This document shows, in pieces, positions 22,593 through 33,689 of a stretch of DNA of 64,000 nt. This DNA is from Pseudocercospora fijiensis CIRAD86. Lineage: Eukaryota; Ascomycota; Dothideomycetes; Mycosphaerellales; Mycosphaerellaceae. The translations under genes were made by a program, and so were the position numbers. How positions within the stretch are numbered: the stretch's first letter is position 1; each line of letters opens with the position of its first letter. The notes beneath the pieces are model-generated. The model had not been told where the DNA came from. It saw only the letters and a program-made list of their open reading frames with translations, and ran no database searches. The DNA lies in assembly GCF_000340215.1 (NCBI RefSeq), contig NW_006921539.1, positions 3,741,118-3,805,117 of the forward strand, given 5' to 3'.

Positions 22593-24752
22593 CTACGGCT
22601 GGCTCAAGAACAACTTCAACATAGCCGGGTAATTAGGAGTTCCCAATCCAGTGACCGGGTCCCAACCAGAGCTTGCAGCGAATCCATTTGTTCCACAGCC
22701 AGGGTTGTTACCCTGGGTAATATCATGAAGAACTTGAGGGTTTGCGTACAGAGCTGGGTTGACGAATCCTACAGGCTGCTTGCCAGCCTTCAAGCGCTCG
22801 TCGTTGATTCTGGTCAAGATACTGGCGAAGACTGGGGAGGATGCAGATGTGCCTCCGATGAGAGTTGGAGCACCTTTGTTGAAGATGACGATGTTGTCAC
22901 CGACGGCTGAGACGTCTGGGTAGGCACGGCCGGTGCGGTTGTCTGGAAAAAAGTTAGTGTTGATGCTCTTCAGCGCGAGGATGTTTGTTCTTACAGACAC
23001 CGCCGGCGGAGCGCTCGGCTTGAGTGGCGTAGGACTTGTATGGTGGCGTGTGCGCAGTCAAGTAGTTGCTGACAGCAGTCTTCTGGTAACTCGGGATAGC
23101 GTAGATGTTGCTGAAGCCACCTCCGGATCCGAAACGGGTGACAGCAGTCTCCTGGTCCTTGGAGGCACTGCCGGTCAGGAGAGTAGCCCCCACGGCAGTG
23201 ATGTATGGACAAGAAGCAGGGAAGTCTGGGCTGAAGGTCTTGCCACCGTCAAGACAGCCGTTGTCGCTGTCGTCTCCAGCTGGGCCAGCGACACCTGAGT
23301 CACCAGATGAGATGAGGACGGAAACACCCTGCATGCCGAGCTTCATGAACTCGCTACATTGACGCTTCTGGTAGTTGAAGTCGAGGTCGGCCTCTTGACC
23401 ACCATATGAGACGGAGATGACGTTGGTTGGCTTGTAGACACCGCACTGGAGTGGCTTGTTGTAGCCGCCTGGGACATTGTGTGGGTATGGTGGATCGTCC
23501 TCGCTGCTTGCTGTTAGTACTTTGACAACCATCCAAAGATACGTTTTACTTGCCTGTTGCCAGTCTCGCCGAAAGCGCTGTATGTGCAGTACGAGCCATC
23601 GATGGCGTCTAAGAAGTTGTTCAAGAAGCCATTGTAGGTGTAGTTGGCCTCGTACACTGGGTCATCAGTCTGGAAAAGAATGGAATTCTGTGGGTAGATG
23701 ATTGGGTAGCTGATCTGGAAGTCAAGATCGGACTCTGGGCCAGCGTTTGCGACCGAAGTTGGCGCAGTGCCTCCATCGACGCCCTCCAGCGTTGGATGAG
23801 TACCCTGGGGAATGCGAGGCTGAAGGGTGGCGAAGAACAGGTTGAGATCCTCTTGAGCGTAGTAGTCACCGAGGTCCTCGAAAATACCCAATTCGTTGCC
23901 CTTCTGTGCGGTTGTGGCATCGGTGAAGTTGTACATGAGCTTAATGCAACCTGGAATGATTGCAATGTCGCAGAGGACCTCAAGAGGCTTCAGCAGAAGG
24001 TCGGTGAGTGATGCTGGCAGGGGAGCCTTGAGCGGTGGCAGCGTTGGTTCCTTGCCCCATCCGAAAGTACGCTTCTCTAGCTCGGCCTTCTTTGGCTTGC
24101 GTGAAGCGAGCAGCTTGATGCCCGGGGTGATGTAGTCAACGTGGTCCTTGACGTCCTCGTGCACATGGTACCTTAACCAAGTCAGTGCAAGGCTCTGCAA
24201 TTGACTATCGAAAAAGAAACATACTGATCACAACCGATAGTGGTCTTGCCGCTTTGTGCATGTTCGAAGAAGTGGTACTTGGTCTGGAGAAGTGCCTCTG
24301 CCTCAGCAGTGGAGAGATCTAGCTCCATCCATTGCTTGTTGACAGATTGTGTGATACGGTGGCCTTCGACACCGGCAGACTCGAGCCAGCTTCGAACGGC
24401 GTCGACAGCTTCGGTGGCTGGAGCGAAGAGCTCGTGGACCTGCTCTGCAGTGTAGTGCTTGCCGTATTTGGGAGAGGCCGGATCGGCACTGTGTTGATCG
24501 TCAGTAGCATTCGATTACTGGTTTCTGTACAGCGACTTACACCTCCATGAGCAACTCATGGCCCTTGTCCAAGTTCGACTGAGTCAAGCCAATGCGCATT
24601 GGCAGGGTCAACTCGCTGTGGACACGATCTCTCTTGATCCAGTTGTGGGATGGAGCACGCTTCTGGTGAAGGACATGGCGCTGGACATTGGCTGGTGCTG
24701 CACACGCAGTAGCAACAAGAGCCGCAACAGTCGCGAAAGAAGAGAAATGCAT
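22593..24752 (-). CDS. Secreted S53 (sedolisin) tripeptidyl peptidase
   Basis: Five exons: 24752-24541, 24488-24225, 24171-23550, 23499-22995 and 22942-22593, giving 650 residues. Sedolisins cleave peptides outside the cell at acidic pH. A signal peptide covers about residues 1-18 (MHFSSFATVAALVATACA). An activation propeptide follows (SPKYGKHYTAEQV). The catalytic domain shows HPTLEGVDGG (Glu/Asp pair), GVYKPTNVISVSYGG, SSGDSGVAG and the nucleophile motif GGTSASSP. WDPVTGLGTPNY near the end is the calcium-site region. Introns of 52, 53, 50 and 52 bp have clear branch sites. The third intron is ambiguous: GTAAAA with a weak GAG acceptor, or a GC-AG intron 23553-23504, both keeping length and frame. 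Confidence 0.92.
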
Positions 24753-25711
24753 GCTGGTGGTTCAAAGTGAGCCAGCACTTACTGAAACTGAACAGCGTGA
24801 GGCATTGTTCGTCACTTATAGTGGCCTCCATCTCTACGGATCGGCCCTAGGCAGTGCTATCTCTGCAGCTGGGAACTCATGATACTCTCTGTTCGTCTCT
24901 GCTCGCGTACGATCTTTCCAGAAAGCAGTAGGTCGTGTCCGTGCCGGTTGGGTTGGCTTCTGCTGAGCAGCGATGGCTTGCATCGAGCTTGACTGATGCT
25001 TGCATGCCGTCTTGGTCGAAGCCAGTCATGTTGTTGTCTCTCGGCCAGTCAGTCGCTGCGAAGGTGCATCATGCCGAGACTAGTGTTCGAGCTACTGCAG
25101 AGGAGGCTGTGTAGTTGTGTGGAGCTTGCACCGTAGAACAGTGATCAGCGTGGAAGCACCGAGGAAGACGTCCGCCAAGAAAGGCGTCTGGGTGCGGAGA
25201 GCAAGCCACCGAACCAAAGTCATCGACATCACGGTAGTGCATTCGGTAGGCTCTTTGCTTCGGCTCTGGCTTGTTTAAGCTTGCTTTCAAGCTCACTGGG
25301 CAAAGAGCTTCTCCTCCTGCCAAGAATTCCGTGTGGCATGACTCGTGGAACGATGGAGGTCACGTCCAGCTGAGGATATCATTCGTGCTCTTGCCAATGA
25401 TTGGAGCGTTCGCTGGAAGTTGACAATGACGCTGGCGACCGTACAGCGTGAGACATCGTGTGCCATGAGCGAGAGTAAGGAGGCGAATGGAGAATTTCGC
25501 CGCTCCAGTGTTCCTGGTTCAATGCCGTTTCATGGTACAGCAAAGATGCAAGAGCACATCGGAGAAGTGAGATGCGAAGCCATGTCGCGACTTCCTCATC
25601 GAACGACACTGCTACCTTCAAGCTGCGTCCAATGCTGCCATCCCCTCTGCACTACCACAACATGTGCACTCCACAGCTCCCAAATCCGATGGGAAAAAAA
25701 TTCTCACAGCG
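24753..25711. other. Intergenic region between divergent genes
   Basis: A divergent promoter region of about 960 bp between the peptidase and the F-box-like gene. No coding signal or repeat is evident. Confidence 0.5.
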
Positions 25712-26771
25712 ATGGATTCATCTCCCGCAGACAGCGCACCGTCCACCGACGAGCTGGACACGGCCTTACGTGCACTCATCGGGCGTGGTAGATTCATGGC
25801 ACCTCAGCAGCGGAAACGACTTCACGACATGGCCACCCAAGCCAACGTAAGCTTCCACAACAAGCAAAGCAAAACACATCAGCTTATGCTAACCAAGAAA
25901 ACCACAGAAAATCATCAAACCCTTCCCCTTCCTGGATCTGCCTCCAGAACTCCGAAACCGAATCTACGAACTCGTACTTCTAAGCTCCAGCGAAACCTTC
26001 CCCATGCTCCCCAGCCTCTGCACACACAAAACCCGAATACACGCCATCCAACCAGCCCTGAGCAAAGTAAACCACCAAATCCGGGACGAGAGTCTTTCAA
26101 TTTTCTACAGCAGCAACGACTTCGACATCCACATCCACCGCTGCGACTTCACCTACCTGATCTCCTGGCTCGACTCCATCGGCCCCAAAAACCGCCCTCA
26201 CCTCCGAAAAATCTGGTTAACATTAAAAGACCGCTGGACATGCGCCGAGGGCCTCTTAGATTTCTTCCGATGGTGTGTACACTCCACTGGCACGGAGAAA
26301 CTCGTGTTCCACGTCGATGTCACGGAGTGGAACGAGGAGAACCTGGATATGGGGCAGTATAAAGATATCAACGAGCCGGGGTGCGCGATGTATGAGACTT
26401 CGGAAATGTTGCTCGGGGTGATTGAGCTTGCTAAGAACACTGCGAAATCGGGCAAGTTCACTGAAGCAAGAATCAGGCGCGACTTTACGCTCTGGGTCGG
26501 GGAAGAAGAGTACGAGTGTCGGAAAAACAGTTGCGAGATGACGACCACGAGCGTGTCGAGAGTCGAGGCAGGGTGTTGTACGATTGTGAACGGGAGAGCG
26601 AACTGCGATGACAATCTGTGTAAGTCTTGTCCGCTTGACAAGAAGCATCGAGCGATATTGAAAGCGATGCAGCATCAAGAGGGCGGATGCCAGTCTTGCG
26701 GATCGGACTCCACAACGACATATGAGCGCTGCGACGATTGTGGCGAAGAGTGGGAAACATCAGAGACATAA
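25712..26771 (+). CDS. F-box-like protein with Cys-rich C-terminus
   Basis: Exons 25712-25846 and 25908-26771 (61-bp intron, GTAAGC donor, GCTAACC branch, CAG acceptor) give 332 residues. Just after the junction is LDLPPELRNRIYELVL, the F-box-like motif seen in large, mostly uncharacterised fungal families thought to recruit substrates to SCF ubiquitin ligases. A leucine-rich, Trp-containing middle follows. The last ~90 residues hold many Cys in CxxC-like pairs (CKSCPLDKK, CQSCG, CDDCGEEW), suggesting zinc binding. I chose the ATG at 25712; the frame is open slightly upstream but without ATG. The partner and pathway are unknown. Confidence 0.82.
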
Positions 26772-26817
26772 GCGAGCCCTCCATCCCGCTATAGTATACC
26801 TACATTTATACTATATC

Positions 26818-28925
26818 CTAATACGTCCTCCTAACAGGCGGAATACTCCCCATCTCCCCCTCATCCAAAGTCCCCATGACAACCCCTCTATACCCAATCC
26901 GCACCTCCTCCCCAACATTTCGCTGCCACGAAAGCGTATGCTTCATCCAATGCTCATCATCCCTCTCCACAAAATCCTCTCGCGCATGACTCCCCCTGCT
27001 CTCCTCCCTCAAAAGCGCACTCTTCGCCGTCTGCGCCGCACACGTCAACAAATTCCTCAACTCCAACGTCTCAATCAAATCCGAATTCCAAATCATACTG
27101 CGATCCCTCACCGCCAACCTCGTCTCGAAATCTGTTTGCACACTCTGCATTTTCGAATTCCCTCGTTCCAAAGCTTCGCGAGTGCGGAAGACGGAAATTT
27201 CAGATTGCATGATCCGTTGCATGTCCGCACGGATTTCCGCGCTGAGTTTCTCTCCATCTGCGCACCGGATTTTTTCCATGCAGTCCAAAGAGTCCATTCC
27301 GATGTTTTCGGGGACGGGGCTGTGGGGTTGGCCTTTTGAGTTTTTCGAGGCGATGTCGAGGGCGCAGGCTCGGCCGAAGACGACGATGTCGAGGAGGCTG
27401 TTGGCGCCCAGACGGTTTGCGCCGTGGACGCTGACGCAGGCCACTTCTCCGGCGGCGTAGAGGCCTTTGACGACTTTTTCTTTGCCGCTCGAGGGGTCGA
27501 CGTTGAGGACTTCGCCTTTCCAGTTCGTGGGGACGCCGCCCATGCAGTAGTGGACTGTGGGGAGGACGGGGATGGGTTCTTTTGTTACGTCGACGCCGCT
27601 GAAGACGCTGGCGGTTTCTGCGATTCCCGGGAGGCGTTCCATGATGAGGTCTTTGGGGAGATGGCTGAGTTGGAGGTAGACGTGATCTTTCTCTGGTCCT
27701 ACGCCGCGTCCTGCTCGAATCTCCATGTGCATGCTTCGAGAGACTACGTCGCGAGATGCTAGGTCTTTGGCCGTAGGTGCGTATCGTTCCATGAAGCGCT
27801 CGCCGTTGCTGTTTAGAAGGTAGCCGCCTTCACCTCTCGATCCTTCTGTGATCAGCACACCGGCGCCATAGATGCCTGTAGGGTGGAATTGAATGAACTC
27901 GAAGTCTTGGTTTGGCAGACCCGCTCGTGATGCCATGGCCTGTCGCAAGGTCAGAACGCGGTTTGCCGCTTACTCCCCCTTCAATACTTACATTGCCGTC
28001 TCCTGTCGAGGTGTGTGCTGACGTAGCTGAAAAGTACGTTCGTCCATATCCACCTGTCGCAAGGACGGTGTTTCTCGCAAATACTCTGTGCAGAGTACCA
28101 TCTTCCATTGACATGCAGAGAACGCCGACGCATTCACCGTCGACCATGAGCAAATCTATCGCAAAGTATTCTATGAAGAAGTTGGTGTTGTGCTGGCGCA
28201 AATTGTCAGCATTTCAGGCTTTATTGGCTTTCTTTGAATTGCATGCTCACCTTCACACTCTGCCCGTACAGTGTGTGCAACATAGCATGCCCTGTTCGAT
28301 CGGCAGCCGAGCAGCACCGCACACCTTGGCCACCTTTGCCATAGTTCAAGCTTTGCCCTCCCAGTGCTCGTTGGTATATTCTGCCGTCTTCTGTCCGCGA
28401 GAAAGCCATGCCGTAGTTCTCCAATTCATACACTGCTTTTGGAGCCTCTCTGCACATATAATGTATTGCATCTTGATCTCCGAGCCAATCGCTTCCTTTT
28501 ACTGTGTCATACATGTGCCACCGCCAGTCGTCTTCAGTCATGTTGCCGAGTGCTGCATTGATTCCTCCTTGTGCGGCTACCGTATGCGATCGAGTGGGGA
28601 ACAGTTTCGTGATGCATGCTGTTTCCAAGCCGGACTCTGCTAGACCCACAGCTGCTCTGAGGCCTGCGCCACCAGCTCCCACGACAATGGCATCGTAGTG
28701 GTGATCTATGATGGGATACTTGGAGAATGTGGTTTCTGCCGAAGTTGTGGCTCGTCTTCGTTGTGTCTGACCAAGGTAGGTTCTTCGCTGACTTGTGCTG
28801 TTTTGGGACGCGTTTGGAGTGCTTCGTCTTCGCCACACCGGGCTGGATTGTGATGTGATTGATGGGGAGGTCGTTCGAAAGGCCGAGGTGGCGTCCAGGA
28901 AGGCTCTTCGCATTGATTGTGCCAT
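26818..28925 (-). CDS. SDH1: Succinate dehydrogenase flavoprotein subunit
   Basis: Exons 28925-28251, 28192-27992 and 27939-26818 (introns of 58 and 52 bp, both between codons) give 665 residues, close to the usual ~645. Complex II subunit A oxidises succinate to fumarate in the mitochondrion using FAD. An Arg-rich N-terminus (about 1-60) fits a targeting peptide. The FAD motif VVGAGGAG is at about 81-88, His114 in [10 protein letters not shown] is the FAD-linked His, and [22 protein letters not shown] and SHAREDF are conserved. Some normally fixed positions differ ([12 protein letters not shown] for the usual GGQAYRC), so a second, specialised copy elsewhere in the genome cannot be excluded. 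The 3' end is 46 bp from the convergent F-box-like gene. Confidence 0.93.
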
Positions 28926-30423
28926 AGCCTGCCCAATGCGTGATGGCAGACTGTGGGTGTGTGGGCGAGCGGGTCTATCGAGTCAATGGCTCTTTCTGTT
29001 CCTTCAAAGCATGTTTCCACGCAACGTCTGCAGCAGGCGGGCTCTCAAGCGAAGGTTAGGAAGTAGGAGGAATGTATGCTTGCGGTGGGAGTAGAGAAAC
29101 GAGATGGTGGAGGTGCCTAGTCTCCCTCACCCGTTGATGTTATATTGTCCGGCATCGTGCCTTTTCGGCGCGGCAAAGCACAAGCTCCTGCTATCGTCAA
29201 CGTACAGCTAATAACGTGCGTCCAAAAGCCAACACGGTGTGAGTGGCTGTTATTCCCGGCGCCGGGGTAGTGCAGTGTATCTTCCGTTGCACCTACAATC
29301 TCTTCCGTCCATCTTTCCTGCTCTCTGAGGCCTGCATGTGGACGTCAACCCGAGCGCAATTGTCCTGGGAAGCAGATTTCTCCTACGCCGATCGTGCGGC
29401 TCACATACAATGCTTCGTTCTGATTTTTCAGAAGACATCTCGGACTGGATCTCGGGTAGAATAGTGGCTCGTGGCATTCTTGCCGGCTTGTTCTTGAATT
29501 GGCAGTCGCGGGTCGAGCCGTAGAACTAAAAGCCGAAGCTGGAGCCGGGAATAATTTCAGACTTCATTTCCTATCGATAGTCATGGAGATGGAGCAGGAG
29601 GTCAAGCAGAACAGAACAAGTAGGTACAGGGGCAGCACATCTTGGACGGGCTTCTCAGTTCTCAAAATCAGAGCGACGCCTACTCACCCATCATGCCTCA
29701 GGCTGTGACGGCCTCAGGCTTGCATGGCACCCTATCCAACTGCCCTCGCTGAGACCCTACCCGGCGTGCACAATAGCGCGCTCATTGTCGACGACATCTC
29801 CATCGGCCGCTGCTTTGCCTGCCTCTCCCATCTTGATCCACGCCACCTACGGCGCCTACATTCATTCATGCTGGAAAGTCGATGTGGTCTGTGCGGAACA
29901 ATCGCTTCGCGACATGCAGCTGGAACATCATATTGTCCGCCAGCAGCAAGACTGCTCCGGCATCTGATGTCTGCTGTCTCAGAGCAGCAATTGTAGCAGC
30001 TCACGCAACCTCACAATAGCAAACAATGCTGGCGCTTCATGTCAGCCACGTCCACTTCTGCATTTCCCTGCTATTGTGCTTCTATCCTCTCCAACACCTC
30101 CCATCTCAAGAATTGCCATTGTGCTGCAAACCGCTATTGACTTCTGGGAATCTCCTATTGTCACTGGCTCTCCCCTTCCCTTCGACTCTCGCTATTGTTG
30201 CTGAATGCTATTGTCAGTGTCAAACCTCACCTCATGTCTGACTATTTAGAAGTCCATTTCTTCTCTCAGAATCTTCTCTCCTTTCTCATCACCACCAAAC
30301 CAGCAGCCACTCGAAGAGAGACACCACCACCGCCTCACTCAAGCACAACTCGAGCAGCAGCAACCTTCCGCGCCACCCACATCCAACCCAGACACCGACA
30401 TCAAGCCTTCGCTGGTCGAAGCA
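28926..30423. other. Intergenic region, 1.5 kb
   Basis: A divergent promoter region between SDH1 and the membrane-protein gene. The right 400 bases are CT/CA-rich, as in fungal promoters. No ORF here has convincing protein character and I see no RNA gene. Confidence 0.5.
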
Positions 30424-31389
30424 ATGTTGTCTTTCGCGGAGGTCAAGACGACCTTCTTCACCGTCGCCCGCCTCGTCGTCCTGCTCCTGGCCTTGGCCAA
30501 TATGGAGATCTCGCGCGCCAAAATCGAGCGCATGCTCAGCACCATCGGCTTCGGCTTCGTCCTCGTCTGCTCCGCTCTCGCCTCCCTCCTGGTTTTCTCC
30601 CTTCTCTGCGCTCTCGGCGGCATCATCAAAGCCAAGTTCGACGCCCGAAACGACGAGTACTATCGAAAGATATATTCACCCATCCAAGCCCGCAACCAAG
30701 AGCACCTCCGCCGCGTGAAAGAGGCCGTCAAACGCCGCTACGAGAGCAAGCTTTCTGCCAAGACTGTCCCATACCCGGTTCTTGAGCACCTCCCAGCACC
30801 ACCAACGGCCCTCGACATCGAGCAGAAGAGACGCGAGCACGAGAACTGGGAGCGCAAGCACCGTCTCGTCCCAGAGACACCCGCCTTCATCCCGCTGCGC
30901 CCTCTCTTCGCCGCTCCTCTCCCGGTCCAGCCGCTCCGCCCTCTCACTCGCCCGCAGCCAACGCCTCTCCCACCGGCCATTTTCGCACCCATCTGCCGCG
31001 CGAGCATCACCGGCACCACCATCACCTTCCGTCACCTCGCCGCTCCCGTCACCGTCGCTCCTCTCTTCCAGCAGGTCACAACCACCGACCTCGCACCCAC
31101 CACCACCATGCCGCCACCAGAGATCAGAAGCGCCGCTCAAGTGAGCGTGCCGTCCGCTCCCGAGGTCCCATCCACCGACCTCAACTCCACCACCACCACC
31201 ACGGCACCACCAGAGATGAGAAGCGCCACGCAGGTGAGCCCTCCTGCCGCCGCTCCCTCTTCTTCCGCTGAGCCCTGCCCCCGCCATCCAAACGGCGGCG
31301 AGCACGCCACCAAATCCGAGTGCGCATTCTGCGCCAGTGAGGCGTTGTTTATGGGTGAGGTACCGGCCGACGAGGACCCAGATTTGTAG
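30424..31389 (+). CDS. Orphan membrane protein with Pro/Thr-rich tail
   Basis: A single exon of 321 residues starting at ATG 30424. Two hydrophobic segments, about 14-27 and 40-68, suggest a membrane hairpin near the N-terminus. A basic, charged helix (about 75-120, YYRKIYSPIQARNQEHLRR) follows. The rest is Pro/Thr/Ala-rich and low complexity, with two near-copies of a PPPEIRSAAQVS-type unit around 225-280. It ends with a short Cys pair (CAFCASEA). Third-position C bias is strong, supporting real coding. I do not recognise the family. Degenerate tandem repeats lie directly 3'. Confidence 0.72.
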   Translation: MLSFAEVKTTFFTVARLVVLLLALANMEISRAKIERMLSTIGFGFVLVCSALASLLVFSLLCALGGIIKAKFDARNDEYYRKIYSPIQARNQEHLRRVKEAVKRRYESKLSAKTVPYPVLEHLPAPPTALDIEQKRREHENWERKHRLVPETPAFIPLRPLFAAPLPVQPLRPLTRPQPTPLPPAIFAPICRASITGTTITFRHLAAPVTVAPLFQQVTTTDLAPTTTMPPPEIRSAAQVSVPSAPEVPSTDLNSTTTTTAPPEMRSATQVSPPAAAPSSSAEPCPRHPNGGEHATKSECAFCASEALFMGEVPADEDPDL

Positions 31390-31483
31390 ATAGCTTCGAG
31401 AAATGAGATTGTGTTTGTTGGTTTGGTGAAAACTTGCCTCTCTTTCCTTCTTTCTATGTGATTTTTTTCGTGCTTGCTTCTTT

Positions 31484-31970
31484 GTGAATTGATATACGAG
31501 GGTGGGGAGTGGGTTTTGAGGGGTTGGGGTTGGAGGGCGTGGGGTGGTGAGGGGATGTATGTGTTGTCTTTGATGATGTGTTTTATGATGTGCTTCCTTA
31601 TAAGTTGACGCACGAGGGTTCTAGATGGATTTTGCGGCGTTGTTGTGTGGAGTGTTGGATTTGGAGGGCTGTGGTGGTGAGGGGATGGGGGTTTTTACTT
31701 TACGTTGTTTTTGATGATGTGCTTCCTTGTGGAATAAAGGTTTGTGCTGCTCGTTGGAAGTTCGCTTTTATGCTGTGTCTTTGCAAATCGGAGGTCTGTG
31801 GTGGGGAGGCGATGTGGTTTTCACGTCGTCTGTGATGTGCTTCCTTGTGAGATGGATGTGCTTCCTTGTAAGATGAAAGTCTGTACTGCTCGGTGGAGTT
31901 CGCGTTAATACTGTATGTCTTTTTAAACCCGAGTTCCGTATTGGTGAGGCGATGTGGGAAGCTCGCCTAG
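31484..31970. repeat. Degenerate ~120-bp tandem repeat, about 4 copies
   Basis: A GATGTGCTTCCTT core recurs at 31587, 31716, 31834 and 31855. It is followed each time by similar GT-rich sequence ending near a GGTGAGG or GGGGAGG motif and GCGATGTGG. Spacings are 129, 118 and 21 bases. The rightmost copy carries extra TpA changes against its neighbour, as if lightly RIP-mutated. No coding role is seen. Confidence 0.65.
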
Positions 31971-33689
31971 CACTTCACATAGAATATGCCAGCGTTTCTG
32001 TCAGGTTAGAGGCACTCTGCAGCTTGTCGTACTTTGCGAGTACGCTATTGTTTCCCCCGTTGTGGGAGCACAGGGCGCGAGATTTCGAAGAGATGGTGTG
32101 ATAGGGTACGTTTGTCGTTTCACACGGGTTCTCATCTCTCCGTGGACCGTATTTGGAGGCACAGTGCTGCTTGTAGTCGTTTGCAACACTCCTGAGGGTG
32201 TCATCTCAAGCGGAGTGTCGCACGGAGCCTCGTGAGCAAGTGACACATCGAGGCCAGGCCATTCCGGACCACATCTCCCTACCCGCCTCCAAATTGATGC
32301 AAATGCAGAGCCACGAGCGGCTCCTTGCTTCTCTGCCATGCACCGCCAACTAAGTACCTCTTGGTAGAGTTATCTCCCCGAGCTTGCTAAGTCTGCCGCC
32401 CTGGGCGCAGGTACTCGAGGAGATCCACACATTCAGTAGCAACGTTGTGCTAGAGAATTTCCGCCGCCTGCACCTCCAAGCGATCGATTAGGACGCCCGA
32501 CGGAGATGTCGTTAAGCTGTATCCTAAACGGAGCCTCGCGCAAGTTAGCACGCTCTTCCTCGACAGCATCAGCAAGGGTTGTTACTTGCATACCGCCGTC
32601 AAAGGAATCGCGAAAGGCGTATAGTCTCAGAAGCAATTGGCCGGAAGGGCGCCGCCGTGGCGCGTCTTTGGCGACTTGTTGAGTTGCAGCCGTCGCCTGG
32701 CCGCATGTGATTCATCCTATACTTTGCTGTCACCCGTCCCTCTCGAATATTGATGGTTCGAAGCTGCCAGGTCAACTTGGCGGCATTTTATCCACAGCGC
32801 AAAAGTAAAGTTCTCACGCTTGAATATCGTCCTAACTGATATGGCAAGCACCGTCGATAGACCACCTGCAATCGTGTTTCAGCGATATACTCTTAGCAAT
32901 GCGCTTGGCTGCGACTTGCTGGCTGTCCGTGTCGGCAATCATGTGGGAAAGATTGCCACTACCACTGCATCAAAAGTTGCGAACCTGAACCTGAACCTGA
33001 GCCTCGCCGCCACGTTGGGCCAAAATGGCATCACAGCCTACCGTCTCCCAGGTTCCCTCGAACCAGTCTATCCCATGGCCACCCAGGCCTTCTACTCCGC
33101 CTCCAGCGAAGGCTGTACCGCCCCCAAAGTGACAGGCTCCGCCAAGGGCGGCTGATCTTGACCCGTACTTCGAAAGACTAATAGATGTGAGGTAATGGCG
33201 ATGCCCAGAACGGCACTCGATTTTGCGGAACGACCTCTGGCACATTTCCAAAAGTGCACATGACATTCCCAAGCGCTCTGTTCGTCACTACCGAGGAACG
33301 CATACCGGCGCCACGGAGCTAGTTGTCATCGGGTCCTTGAAGGCGGTGCAAGTGATTATGTGCGGTCTTCGCTTCGAGAAACCTTCGTGTTCGATGCCTT
33401 CGTCATTGAAGATGCCGTAGATCCTCCATCGCATTCAGTGTCATCAACACAGATGGGTCGCAAAGCCGTGCCGCTGTTGATATCTGGAAAGTGCAAGGCG
33501 GGTGCGGTGGAGCTCATACTATAGAATGCCAAGACCTGTAACCAGAACACAGACAACCTTTTTGGGCAGGCATGGAAAAATCAACTCATCACGTTCCAGC
33601 ACCGCCTTTGAAATCTGCTGATGACGGGATACTCGTGGTCGAAAGCAGCGCATCACAATGCATCTATCATTCAGTATCAAGCTCACATA
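31971..33689. other. Intergenic region, 1.7 kb
   Basis: Only short open frames occur. One from ATG 32841 to 33155 is 104 codons but resembles nothing I know. A three-copy AACCTG repeat lies near 32983-33000. I see no RNA gene. Confidence 0.4.

Noticed and set aside
32841..33155. 104-codon plus-strand ORF
   Set aside because: No recognisable family and short; could be chance in a GC-rich stretch, so listed only under the intergenic region.
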